NCBI GenBank assembly: GCA_900549455.1
Contig: UROM01000037.1
Span: forward strand, 1-14,308
Reading direction: 5' to 3'
DNA: 14,308 nucleotides
From: an uncultured Collinsella sp.
GTDB taxonomy: Bacteria > Actinomycetota > Coriobacteriia > Coriobacteriales > Coriobacteriaceae
Under the pieces are notes generated by a model. The model made no database searches. It saw nothing but the letters and a program-made list of their open reading frames with translations, and was not told the DNA's origin. The first letter of the stretch is position 1. Each line of letters starts with the position of its first letter. Shown piece after piece: positions 1 to 6,813 of the stretch. A program made the position numbers and the translations under genes.

Positions 1-4
1 GCGA

Positions 5-37
5 TCGTCGGCAGCGTCAGATGTGTATAAGAGACAG
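5..37 (+). other. Nextera read-1 adapter (library artefact)
   Basis: Positions 5-18 match the Nextera read-1 overhang and 19-37 are the 19 bp Tn5 mosaic end ending in GAGACAG. This is not genomic sequence. The four bases before it (1-4) may be the tail of a sample index. Reading frames that cross it yield peptide ends typical of adapter read-through (MCIRDR, MYKRQ, SLIHI). Genomic DNA begins at 38. Confidence 0.98.
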
Positions 38-763
38 GGTCAGCAGGCTGTCGAGACCACTGATGGGCGCCGGGTCGGCAGCGCGCGCGGCAGCGAGGCG
101 CTGCAGGGCGCGGCGCTTCTCATTGACGGCGTGGATGGCAGCCTTCAGACGCTCGGGCGTAATCTTGACGCCGCACTCTTCCTCGATCTTGGCGGCGAGC
201 TTCTTGACCTCGGCCTTCCAGGTCACGAGCGCAGACTCGTCGTGCACGTTGGGAATATCCATGACGTACATGTTCTTTTGCGTTGCAAAGAACTCGTAGG
301 CCTTCTTCTTGCCATCGCAGGTGTTCTCGCCTACCACCAGGTCACTCGACTCAATGTAGGGGCAGACCTCGCCCAGCTTAAAGCCGGCAAAGCTCTTGAT
401 GAGCGGACAGGTGTTGCGCGGCAGGTGCTCCTCGACCTTGTCCGTTGCCCAGTCGGCACCCGAGCACAGGCCCACGGGAATACCGTCGCAGGCGAGCACA
501 ATCTCCTCGGGCACATACACGCAGAACGAACCGACGATCTTGGTGGCCTCGCCGGCCTCCTTCTTGTCGAGCATCTCCTTAATGCGGCCGCTGTGGATGT
601 TGGTGGCCACAAAGTCCAGGTAGGACGTAGACTTGGGGCGATTGTTCTGCGTCAGGAACATGTCCCCGTACATCTGGCCCACGGCGCCCAGCAGCATATC
701 ATGGTCGGCAAGATTCATGCCGAGGCTCTCCCACATCGGATGGAAATCAAATTCTTCAGCCAT
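38..763 (-). CDS. Double-cubane / 2-hydroxyacyl-CoA dehydratase (HgdB/BcrC-BadD) family protein, 3' part missing
   Basis: This is the N-terminal 242 residues of an oxygen-sensitive iron-sulfur protein of the HgdB/double-cubane family. Members are usually about 400 residues, so roughly 40% is missing beyond the fragment end. Visible family features are FCVYVPEEIVLACDGIPVGLC (residues 80-100), NTCP (118-120), EVCPY (132-136) and the characteristic NTCDGKKKAYEFF (148-159). Cysteines at 81, 92, 100, 119, 134 and 149 are candidate cluster ligands. Relatives are ATP-driven reductases or dehydratase subunits that work with a separate ATPase activator; no activator gene is in the window, so the substrate cannot be assigned. 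The ATG at 763 has a purine-rich site (GAGAGGGGAA) just upstream. The last genomic codon is at 38-40; what follows is adapter. Confidence 0.85.
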
Positions 764-901
764 GACGGTTCCCCTCTCGAACCAAAATCGGATAACAACG
801 GTATCGATGCACGACGGACGGCGATTGCCCGACCGTGCTCAAACCCGGAATTTTAGGGAACCTGCTTTGCGGTCGATTATTTAGTTGTGCGTCGTCTCTC
901 C

Positions 902-937
902 CGGAGCCGTGAACATACCTGCTCATATGCGGCTCCG
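902..937 (-). promoter_or_regulatory. Leader hairpin overlapping the micro-ORF stop codon
   Basis: Perfect 8 bp inverted repeat CGGAGCCG (902-909) / CGGCTCCG (930-937) with a 20 nt loop. The loop contains a further CATA/TATG pairing and the TGA stop of the upstream 22-codon ORF. No T-run follows on either strand, so it is not a simple terminator. It lies about 140 nt upstream of the 763 start codon. A regulatory role is inference. Confidence 0.45.
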
Positions 938-991
938 AGCGATATATAGGGCACGCGCGGCAACGCGGCAAATGTATGTCGTCTGCGGCAT
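923..991 (-). CDS. Candidate 22-codon leader micro-ORF
   Basis: A 22-residue ORF (begins MPQTTYICRVAARAL, ends RSRI) starts at ATG 991-989 and stops at TGA 925-923. Its ribosome binding site is among the best in the window: AAGGAGGG (1006-999) with an 8 nt spacer from GGAGG. It lies in the 5' leader of the double-cubane gene (start 763), and its stop codon falls inside the loop of the hairpin at 902-937, the arrangement expected of a translated leader peptide. There is no run of a single amino acid that would name an attenuation signal, although the codons include CTA and ATA. The peptide resembles no family I recognise. The strong SD could be coincidental or belong to a non-coding leader structure. 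Confidence 0.35.
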   Translation of the reverse strand: MPQTTYICRVAARALYIARSRI

Positions 992-1011
992 GTGCGCACC
1001 CTCCTTAACCA

Positions 1012-1032
1012 GTTGATGTCAACTATATCAAC
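1012..1032. promoter_or_regulatory. Overlapping GTTGAT/ATCAAC dyads, possible operator
   Basis: Positions 1012-1023 read GTTGATGTCAAC, which is GTTGA-TG-TCAAC (5 bp arms). The outer half GTTGAT (1012-1017) also pairs with ATCAAC (1027-1032), giving a second dyad that shares a half-site. It lies directly upstream of the micro-ORF Shine-Dalgarno. The halves look like FNR/CRP-type TTGAT/ATCAA boxes but the spacing (9 nt between TTGAT and ATCAA) does not fit the 4 nt of an FNR site, so no regulator is named. Confidence 0.3.
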
Positions 1033-1099
1033 GGTCATCGACCATGCGAACACCGTTGACATTCGTACGACAGCATCGTGTGCCGTCGTTTAATAAATT

Positions 1100-1127
1100 A
1101 TTATCTTGATTAATAAGAGTTTGTCAT
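1100..1127 (-). promoter_or_regulatory. Candidate sigma-70 promoter for the double-cubane gene
   Basis: On the minus strand ATGACA (1127-1122) and GATAAT (1105-1100) each match the -35 and -10 consensus at 5 of 6 positions, with a 16 nt spacer. The segment is markedly AT-rich compared with its surroundings and contains a TTATTA/TAATAA inverted repeat (1098-1103 / 1111-1116) over the -10 region. A start near 1093 would give a leader of about 330 nt that contains the micro-ORF and hairpin. Confidence 0.4.
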
Positions 1128-1146
1128 CTCTCATTCAGCGAACGGC

Positions 1147-1179
1147 AAACAAAACCGCCGAGGCTTATACCCCGACGGC
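1147..1179 (-). terminator. Intrinsic terminator of modABC
   Basis: On the minus strand CCGTCGGGG and CCTCGGCGG (1178-1170 and 1163-1155) form a 9 bp stem with two G-U pairs and a 6 nt TATAAG loop, followed by TTTTGTTT (1154-1147). It starts about 13 nt after the modC stop codon. Confidence 0.8.
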
Positions 1180-1190
1180 ATTACCCAGCG

Positions 1191-2261
1191 CTATCGACAA
1201 ACCAAATGGATCCTGCTGGCATCAAAATGCATGCGCAGCGTCTCGCCTGCTTGCGGCAGCTCGTCGACAGGCATGCTCACCTTGTTGACCTTCCACTGAA
1301 GACGGGTGGGCGCATCGGCCCGCGGCGCATCCAACAGCACCAGGCGCTCAAAACGCGAGTCGCTCACGCGCGCCACGTGCAGGTCGTAGCTGTTGCGACC
1401 CCGCTCAGCGCGATTGTCAACATGGAAGTAGCTTGCGCGAATGCCCAGGTACTCCACATTATCGGGAACCTCGCGACCCACGTTAAAGGTCATGCCCCAG
1501 TCGAGGGCTTCAACTTCTTCGTCGCCGATCTTGCGCGCCCGGCTCGTGTTCTTGCAGCCCGTCAAGCGCAGCGCGGCCAAGGTTTGCGGCCGGCGGACCA
1601 CGTCCTCGACGGAGCCGATCTCCTCCACATGCCCGTTATGCATAACGCAGATGCGCTCGCACAGACGGCACGCCTCGTCGATATCGTGACTCACGTAGAG
1701 CACGGTGCGGTTGCATACGTCGAACAGGTCAAGCATGTTTTGCTCAAGCGCGCTCTTGAGATACGCATCGAGCGCGCTCATGGGCTCGTCGAACATAAAG
1801 ATGCCGGGATGCGCCGCCACCATGCGAGCGAGTGCCACGCGCTGCTGCTGGCCGCCCGAGAGGCGCGCGGGGTACCGATCGGCGAAATCGGCCAGACCAA
1901 AGATGCCCAGGTAGCGCTCGGCAAGATTTTTACGCGCCGCGACGTCGCCCGCATCCTTTACGCCGGCGCACACGTTATCGGCCACCGTCATATTGGGAAA
2001 CAGCTGATAGTTTTGGAACAGCAGGGCGCATTTGCGCTCCTGGGGCGACAGGTTGATGCCCGCCGACGAGTCATAAAAGGTCACACCGTTGACGGCGATC
2101 TTGCCCTCGTCGGGTGTCTCCACGCCGGCGATGCAGCGCAACGTGCAGCTCTTGCCGCAACCCGAAGCACCCAGCAGCGCCACACGCTCCTCGCCGGCCT
2201 CAAGCTGCATGTCAAGCATAAACCCGGGATAGCGCTTTTTGATATCCAGAACGAGCGACAT
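1191..2261 (-). CDS. modC: Molybdate ABC transporter ATP-binding protein
   Basis: This is the cytoplasmic ATPase that energises molybdate import through ModB. All nucleotide-binding motifs are intact: Walker A GASGCGKS (31-38), Q-loop QN (83-84), ABC signature LSGGQQQ (134-140), Walker B GIFMFDEP (153-160) and H-loop His192. The 356 residue length matches ModC proteins that have a C-terminal regulatory region; residues ~230-356 here are divergent from a textbook MOP/TOBE domain, so molybdate sensing through it is uncertain. The ATG at 2261 lies 3 nt after the modB stop and uses a GGAGG located inside the end of modB, indicating translational coupling. It is the last gene of modA-modB-modC, followed by a terminator. 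Molybdate rather than sulfate is supported by the adjacent ModA and by moeA-mog upstream. Confidence 0.93.
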   Translation of the reverse strand: MSLVLDIKKRYPGFMLDMQLEAGEERVALLGASGCGKSCTLRCIAGVETPDEGKIAVNGVTFYDSSAGINLSPQERKCALLFQNYQLFPNMTVADNVCAGVKDAGDVAARKNLAERYLGIFGLADFADRYPARLSGGQQQRVALARMVAAHPGIFMFDEPMSALDAYLKSALEQNMLDLFDVCNRTVLYVSHDIDEACRLCERICVMHNGHVEEIGSVEDVVRRPQTLAALRLTGCKNTSRARKIGDEEVEALDWGMTFNVGREVPDNVEYLGIRASYFHVDNRAERGRNSYDLHVARVSDSRFERLVLLDAPRADAPTRLQWKVNKVSMPVDELPQAGETLRMHFDASRIHLVCR

Positions 2262-2264
2262 GGC

Positions 2265-3707
2265 CTATCGACCTCCCTGCAAAGCGGCATCATCGCGCAT
2301 GAGCTCGGTCAGCGCCTCGCGATCGATACGCAGGGCATCGCCGCCCGCCGGGTCGAGCGAATCGGCCTGTCCGGCGAGATCTTTGGCCTGTTTACGCTCC
2401 GCACGGGAAAGGCCCCGCTCGCGATACTTTTGCGAATGAGCGGTGTACATGTTGATAAACAGGATGACCAAGAAGCTAAAGGCGATTACGACGACGACCC
2501 AAAAGAGGGCCACGGACGTGTTGCCGCCCATCCACTCAAAGTAGATGGCGATGGGAATGGTCTGCGTAATACCAGCGTAGTTGCCCGCAAAGAACAGGGT
2601 GCAGCCAAACTCGCCCATCGCGCGGGCAAAGGCAAGCACCGTGCCGGCGGCAATCGAGGGCCAGCCGAGCGGCATCATAAGCTTGGTAAAGATGCGACGC
2701 TCGGACCAGCCCAGCGTGCGCGCCGCATCGAGCATCTGCGTGTCGAGGCTCTCGAAGGCTCCGAGCGCCGTACGATAGACGAGCGGGAACGACACGACGA
2801 CGGCAGAGATCACCGCCGCGGGCCAGGTAAAGACGATCGAGATGCCGTGCGCGATGAGCCACTGGCCCACCCCGGTCGAGCGGCCAAACAGCATGAGGAG
2901 CAGAAAGCCGCAGACCGTGGGCGGCAGCACCATGGGAACCGTAAAGACCGAATCGAGCAGGCCCTTGATGCGACTCGAGGTGCCCATAGTCTTCCACGCG
3001 GCGAACAGGCCCAGCGCAAAGGAGATCAGCAGGGCAAGGCCACACGTTTTTATGGACACCCAAAACGGGCGATAGTCGATGTCGCCCAAAAAGGAAGCCA
3101 GAGAGGTCAAGGGTCCCTGCTCATCCCGCATCACGACAGACGATGCTTCTACCATTTGAGCGCTATCAAGCCAACGCGCGCCGCCCTTGGCATCACCCGA
3201 GGCTGATGCAATCACCACATAGCGGTCCCCATCCGCGCCACGCTCGTCAAAGCCATAGGTATACCCGCCAGCATCAAACGTTGTTTCCGCCGTGACATAC
3301 CAAGGAAGGTCCACGTCACCCAGCTGCGCACCTCCCATGCAGTTTGCGCTGTCGAGATCACAGACGAGGGCCTTGAGACCCGATACGCACTCGTTGTCCT
3401 GCGGATCCAATCCATATTTCTCGACCGCCTTGGGCGATATCCACACCACAACGCGATCGGCAGCAGGCGCCACTACAAGGTCCACGTCCTCGTCAACGGG
3501 AAACCGGTAGCCCTCAGGCTGGCCCTCCATGATACGGGCGGTCCCCTTGGCCAGCCGCTCAAAACCCTCGATCCCATAGGAAAGCCCATGAGCGGTCGCA
3601 GCAACCTGGGCCCCGTCCTCAGTGTCCCCAGCAAACGCAAATCCCGGCACCCAACAAAGCGCGAAGGTCAAAGCACAGGCGACAAGCATGCGGAATCTAT
3701 TAAGCAC
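2265..3707 (-). CDS. modB: Molybdate ABC transporter permease with N-terminal secreted domain
   Basis: This protein combines a normal ModB permease with an extra domain in front. The GTG at 3707 is chosen because GGAG sits 6 nt upstream and a clean signal peptide follows (MLNRFRMLVACALTFALCWV, likely cut after AFA, residue 26). The longer frame to GTG 3776, overlapping the modA stop, lacks a good site. Residues ~27-214 form a hydrophilic extracytoplasmic region with three cysteines (107, 116, 123) that I do not recognise. From ~216 it is a typical ModB: membrane helices, PMVLPPTVCGFLLL, and the ModC-docking EAA loop AARTLGWSERRIFTKLMMPLG (328-348). A charged cytoplasmic tail of ~55 residues ends the protein. 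Normal ModB is 220-260 residues; this one is 480. It sits between modA and modC. Confidence 0.9.
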   Translation of the reverse strand: MLNRFRMLVACALTFALCWVPGFAFAGDTEDGAQVAATAHGLSYGIEGFERLAKGTARIMEGQPEGYRFPVDEDVDLVVAPAADRVVVWISPKAVEKYGLDPQDNECVSGLKALVCDLDSANCMGGAQLGDVDLPWYVTAETTFDAGGYTYGFDERGADGDRYVVIASASGDAKGGARWLDSAQMVEASSVVMRDEQGPLTSLASFLGDIDYRPFWVSIKTCGLALLISFALGLFAAWKTMGTSSRIKGLLDSVFTVPMVLPPTVCGFLLLMLFGRSTGVGQWLIAHGISIVFTWPAAVISAVVVSFPLVYRTALGAFESLDTQMLDAARTLGWSERRIFTKLMMPLGWPSIAAGTVLAFARAMGEFGCTLFFAGNYAGITQTIPIAIYFEWMGGNTSVALFWVVVVIAFSFLVILFINMYTAHSQKYRERGLSRAERKQAKDLAGQADSLDPAGGDALRIDREALTELMRDDAALQGGR

Positions 3708-3775
3708 GAAAAGCTCCAAGAGAATACAAGGACGGAGTGAAACGCAAAACGATGGAATTATCGCGCCAAGCCGCA

Positions 3776-4648
3776 CTACGCGGAAAGTTCAAAGCCGTAC
3801 TTAGCCCAAATCTTCTGAGCTTTCTTGTTGGTCAGACAGAAGTCGATGAACGCCTTGGCCTCGTCGGCATGCTCGGAGCTCTCGGCAACGGCACCCGGGT
3901 ACACGATGGGCTTGTGCGAATCCTCGGGGCACACGAAGGCCTCCTCGATGCCGTCGTAGCGGAAGATATCGGAGCTGTAGACAAAACCGGCCACGCAGTC
4001 GCCTGTAGAGACGTAGGCGGCGGCGGTGCCCACCTTATCGGCCAGTGCGACCTTGTCGGCGATCTCGGGAGCATACTCGCCGTCGTCGCCCTCGGTACCG
4101 GTATAGAGCCCCACGGAAGCCAGCGCCTGGTTGGCGTACTTGCCGGCGGGGACGGTCTTGGCGTCGCCAATGGCGATCTTGCCGTCCAGATTCGCGACGT
4201 CGGCAATGGCCTCGATCTTGGTGTCGGAGCCCTCGGCGCGAATGATCACGAGGTCGTTGACGAACATGTCCTCACGCGTGCCGGCGTCGACGAGCTCGGC
4301 GGTCTCAGCGTCATCCATGGTGCCCTTGGAGGCCGTGATGAGCACGTCGACCGTGGCGCCGGCACGCACCTGCTCAACGAGGTCGCCGGAGGCCTTAAAC
4401 TGCGTGTCGGCAAAGGTGGTGCCGGTCTGGTCGGTGTAAAGCTCTTGGACCTCGGGCAGAGCCTTCTCAAGCGAGTTGGCGGCAAAGACTTGCAGCTCGA
4501 CAGCTTTCTTGGAAGATGCCTTGGCAGAACCGGCATCGGATCCGGCCGGCTCGGACGTCTTGCTGCCCGAGCAGCCGGCAAGACCAAGGCCGGCAGCGGC
4601 GACAGCAGAAAGCGAGACGAATCCGCGGCGAGAAACCATATCGAACAT
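3776..4648 (-). CDS. modA: Molybdate-binding lipoprotein of the ABC importer
   Basis: This is the extracellular substrate-binding protein that delivers molybdate (or tungstate) to ModBC. The leader MFDMVSRRGFVSLSAV has a twin-arginine pair (R7-R8) and ends in the lipobox LAGC (Cys26), predicting a lipid-anchored and possibly Tat-exported protein. The mature part shows ModA landmarks: AANSLEKALPEVQELY, FKASGDLVEQVRAGATVDVLITAS, IAIGDAKTVPAGKYANQAL, and a C-terminal AFIDFCLTNKKAQKIWAKYGF. The ATG at 4648 is preferred because AAGGG lies 6 nt upstream, whereas the TTG at 4654 abuts that site with no spacing. The product is 290 residues, slightly longer than the usual ~250-260 owing to a Ser/Ala/Lys linker after the anchor. 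It is the first gene of the operon. Confidence 0.94.
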   Translation of the reverse strand: MFDMVSRRGFVSLSAVAAAGLGLAGCSGSKTSEPAGSDAGSAKASSKKAVELQVFAANSLEKALPEVQELYTDQTGTTFADTQFKASGDLVEQVRAGATVDVLITASKGTMDDAETAELVDAGTREDMFVNDLVIIRAEGSDTKIEAIADVANLDGKIAIGDAKTVPAGKYANQALASVGLYTGTEGDDGEYAPEIADKVALADKVGTAAAYVSTGDCVAGFVYSSDIFRYDGIEEAFVCPEDSHKPIVYPGAVAESSEHADEAKAFIDFCLTNKKAQKIWAKYGFELSA

Positions 4649-4692
4649 ATTCAACCCTTTCGGACCTTGTGCCCGGGTACCCCACCGCGGGC

Positions 4693-4714
4693 TATAATCT
4701 GCAATCAGATTATA
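4693..4714. promoter_or_regulatory. Perfect 22 bp dyad over the modA -10 box (candidate molybdate-repressor operator)
   Basis: TATAATCTG (4693-4701) and CAGATTATA (4706-4714) are a perfect 9 bp inverted repeat with a CAAT centre. On the minus strand it begins with a consensus -10, TATAAT (4714-4709), so a bound dimer would cover about -12 to +10 of the modA promoter. That is the position used by ModE-type repressors, but the sequence differs from the Escherichia coli ModE box. The symmetry also places a TATAAT on the plus strand (4693-4698). No clear -35 is present for modA. Confidence 0.6.
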
Positions 4715-4736
4715 CTTTCGCGCGAATAATGATAGT

Positions 4737-4759
4737 GAGAAATTATTCTCGTCAGAGAA
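4737..4759. promoter_or_regulatory. Three alternating GAGAA/TTCTC half-sites upstream of modA
   Basis: GAGAA (4737-4741), TTCTC (4746-4750) and GAGAA (4755-4759) alternate in orientation, each separated by exactly 4 nt, giving two overlapping dyads with a 9 nt period. A longer GAATAAT (4724-4730) / ATTATTC (4742-4748) inverted repeat overlaps them. The array lies just upstream of where the modA -35 would be. It is a plausible second regulator site; no factor can be named. Confidence 0.45.
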
Positions 4760-4801
4760 TATAGTTTCGAGTTAGCGTGCACCTCGGCGTCGCTTCGGTG
4801 G

Positions 4802-4838
4802 AAAACAAAGGCGGAGCAGCCGTTCAGGTCGCCCCGCC
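4802..4838 (-). terminator. Intrinsic terminator of moeA-mog
   Basis: On the minus strand GGCGGGGC (4838-4831) pairs with GCTCCGCC (4817-4810), an 8 bp stem with one G-U and a 13 nt loop, followed by TTTGTTTT (4809-4802). It starts 13 nt after the mog stop codon and separates moeA-mog from modABC. Confidence 0.75.
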
Positions 4839-4851
4839 GCAGGTAAACCGC

Positions 4852-5331
4852 TTAGTTGGTATGTCCGCCGCCCGCTGTCATCTGAGCCGCATGCTCCAGC
4901 TGGTCTGCTATGGCCTCCCAGCTTTCGCGGGCGGCCTTCGTAGAACCGGGAAAGTTTACGACAAGTGTATGACCTCGTTGCATGCAAATAGCGCGCGAGA
5001 GCATGGCGCGGCGCGTCTTGGTCATGGAGTATGCGCGAATCGCCTCTACAATACCCGGCACATCGCGGTCGCAGACGGCACGCGTCGCCTCGGGCGTCAC
5101 ATCGCGCATCGAAAGCCCCGTGCCGCCGCAGGTGAGCACGACATTGGCGTGGCACTCATCGGCGGCTTCCACAATGGCATCACCAATCTCGCTGACGTCA
5201 TCGCGCACGACCACATGTGAGGCGACCGTCCAGCCCTGTGCCTCGATAAGTTCCTCGAGTGCGGCTCCAGCCTCGTCCTGGGCAAGATCACGCGTGTCCG
5301 AGCACGTCACAATCGATATCTTCAACTCCAC
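4852..5331 (-). CDS. mog: MogA/MoaB-family molybdopterin adenylyltransferase
   Basis: Family members adenylylate molybdopterin, activating it for metal insertion by MoeA. The 159 residue protein has the MPT-binding signature TCGGTGLSMRDVTPEAT (67-83) and the C-terminal FPGSTKA (127-133). Length fits the family (160-195). Start choice: GTG at 5331 with AGGAGG 6 nt upstream gives MELKISIVTCSDTRD, where homologous folds begin; the frame is open further upstream but only through moeA. An ATG in another frame right after the same SD hits a stop within five codons. The gene lies 10 nt after moeA and its SD overlaps the moeA stop region, so the two are co-transcribed and likely coupled. MogA and MoaB cannot be separated from sequence alone; the pairing with moeA favours the Mog role. 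Confidence 0.88.
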   Translation of the reverse strand: MELKISIVTCSDTRDLAQDEAGAALEELIEAQGWTVASHVVVRDDVSEIGDAIVEAADECHANVVLTCGGTGLSMRDVTPEATRAVCDRDVPGIVEAIRAYSMTKTRRAMLSRAICMQRGHTLVVNFPGSTKAARESWEAIADQLEHAAQMTAGGGHTN

Positions 5332-5341
5332 AGCATTCCTC

Positions 5342-6604
5342 CTACAACACGGTGCCCTCGGGCAGGTCGACGCGAACAACGTCCACGACATCTCCCGCCT
5401 TGAGCTCGCACGGTCCTTCGTCAATACGCAGCAGGCAGTTGGCCCGCTGCATCGTGCCGAGCAGCGCCGAATTCTGCGTCTTGGCCTCGGTCACCATCAG
5501 CTCACCGGTCTTGGGGTCGCGCAAAACCGTGGCGCGATCGAAGAAGCGTCGGTCCTGGCGCTTTTTCACACCGTGTGTGAGCGTCGCCTGCTGCACGGGA
5601 CGCGGACCCTCGGCAAAGCCGCGCATCTTGCGAATCGCCGGACGGGCGAGCATCTCAAAGCCCACATACGCCGCAGCCGGATTGCCTGAAAGCCCCAGGT
5701 AGGGCTTACCCCCGAGCAAGCCAAACGTGATGGCCTTGCCCGGACGCATCGAGATGCGATCGAACAGCACCTCGCCCTCGCGCCGGACGAGTGCCGTCAC
5801 ATAGTCGTAATCGCCCGCCGAGGCGCCTCCGCTCGTAATGACAAAATCGCACTCTTGCACCGCGCGATGCACGAGCTCGGCAATCGCCTGCTCATCATCA
5901 GACGCAATGCCGTAGAACACGGGCTCGGCTCCTGCATCGAGTGCTTCGGCCATCAACGCCGAGGAGTTGGAATCGCGAATCTGACCGCGCGCCGGTACTT
6001 TACTCGGTGCGACCAATTCCGTGCCCAGCGAGATGATGCCCACACGTGGGGCAGCGTGCACCTTCACGCTCGCGTAACCGGCGCTTGCCAGCAAGCCCGC
6101 GCCCGCCGGAGCCACGACCTCGCCGGCGTGTATCACAACATCGCCGGCATGGGCCTCCTCGGCGGCAGAGCGAACGTTCTCCCCCACCTTGGCCGGCGCC
6201 GAGAAGCGGACGTGCGAGCCCTCGTTGCCATCGCCGACAAGCACCTCGACGATCTCGTATTTCACTACGGCGTCGGCACCCTCGGGCACCGGCGCGCCTG
6301 TCATAATGCGGACCGTCTTGCCCGGGCCAAGAGCACCCTCAAACACATGGCCCGCAGCCTCGTGTCCGATAACGTCGAGCGTCACCGGCGTCTCACCAGA
6401 CGCCTGCGCCAAGTCCGCCGAGCGCACGGCATATCCGTCCATAGCGCTGTTGGCAAACGGCGAAATGTCGATATCGGCCACAGCATCCTCGGCCAAGGGA
6501 AAACCAGCCGCCTGCCACACGGGAATCTCTACGAGATTGGTCGGAGCAACGTGCGACAGAACAATCGACTGCGCGTCCTCCAGCGGAATGAGTTTCTCTG
6601 CCAT
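5342..6604 (-). CDS. moeA: Molybdopterin molybdenumtransferase
   Basis: MoeA inserts molybdate into adenylylated molybdopterin in the cytoplasm, the final common step of Moco synthesis. The 420 residue protein has the full domain set: the N-terminal SAMDGYAV (53-60), MTGAPVPEGADAVV (101-114), the MPT-binding domain with DSNSSALMAEALDAGAEP (211-228) and TSGGASAGDYDYV (257-269), then LSGNPAAAYVGFE (305-317) and a C-terminal beta-barrel domain. The ATG at 6604 has AAGAGG 5 nt upstream; a GTG two codons earlier overlaps that site. It is first in a two-gene unit with mog. moaA, moaC, moaE and mobA are not in the window, so the rest of the pathway lies elsewhere. Proximity to modABC suggests shared control by molybdenum. 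Confidence 0.95.
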   Translation of the reverse strand: MAEKLIPLEDAQSIVLSHVAPTNLVEIPVWQAAGFPLAEDAVADIDISPFANSAMDGYAVRSADLAQASGETPVTLDVIGHEAAGHVFEGALGPGKTVRIMTGAPVPEGADAVVKYEIVEVLVGDGNEGSHVRFSAPAKVGENVRSAAEEAHAGDVVIHAGEVVAPAGAGLLASAGYASVKVHAAPRVGIISLGTELVAPSKVPARGQIRDSNSSALMAEALDAGAEPVFYGIASDDEQAIAELVHRAVQECDFVITSGGASAGDYDYVTALVRREGEVLFDRISMRPGKAITFGLLGGKPYLGLSGNPAAAYVGFEMLARPAIRKMRGFAEGPRPVQQATLTHGVKKRQDRRFFDRATVLRDPKTGELMVTEAKTQNSALLGTMQRANCLLRIDEGPCELKAGDVVDVVRVDLPEGTVL

Positions 6605-6661
6605 ATGCACCTCTTAATGCCACGGCGCACAACAGGAGCGCCGATTCTTTATGCTTGTCTC

Positions 6662-6669
6662 AGTATAAT
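6662..6669. promoter_or_regulatory. Overlapping divergent -10 boxes between moeA and the CLC gene
   Basis: AGTATAAT at 6662-6669 reads as TATAAT on the plus strand (6664-6669) and as TATACT on the minus strand (6667-6662). It could serve moeA leftward and the CLC gene rightward, as symmetric -10 elements are known to do. Neither direction has a recognisable -35 at the expected distance. Confidence 0.35.
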
Positions 6670-6778
6670 CCCCGACGCGCGACCGCGATTTGGCCTGTAC
6701 CCGCAAATACACCTGTCGGCCGCAAGCCGCGAAACAGAATGGAAACCAACCCACCGGCTCGTCGCGCTTGCCGCGTTT

Positions 6779-6784
6779 TATAAT
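6779..6784 (+). promoter_or_regulatory. Candidate -10 box of the CLC gene
   Basis: A consensus TATAAT lies 29 nt before the ATG at 6814, placing a transcription start near 6791 and a short leader. The -35 region is poor (GGCTCG at 17 nt). A leader this short leaves no room for a fluoride riboswitch in a transcript from this promoter. Confidence 0.4.
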
Positions 6785-6813
6785 GCTTGCGTTGCAACCT
6801 AAAAGAGGAATAT

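Noticed and set aside
23..856. 277-residue plus-strand ORF beginning MYKRQ
   Set aside because: The start lies in adapter sequence and the rest is antisense to the double-cubane gene.
877..1062. 61-residue minus-strand ORF in the double-cubane leader
   Set aside because: Lacks a ribosome site at its start and is Arg-rich; the 22-codon frame at 923-991 has the good SD instead.
1206..3206. 666-residue plus-strand ORF antisense to modC and modB
   Set aside because: It is a high-GC shadow of two clear transporter genes; composition is His/Arg/Gly-rich with no domain and no ribosome site.
6605..6813. Fluoride riboswitch upstream of the CLC gene
   Set aside because: No GATGG...TTCGCC-type core is visible on the plus strand.
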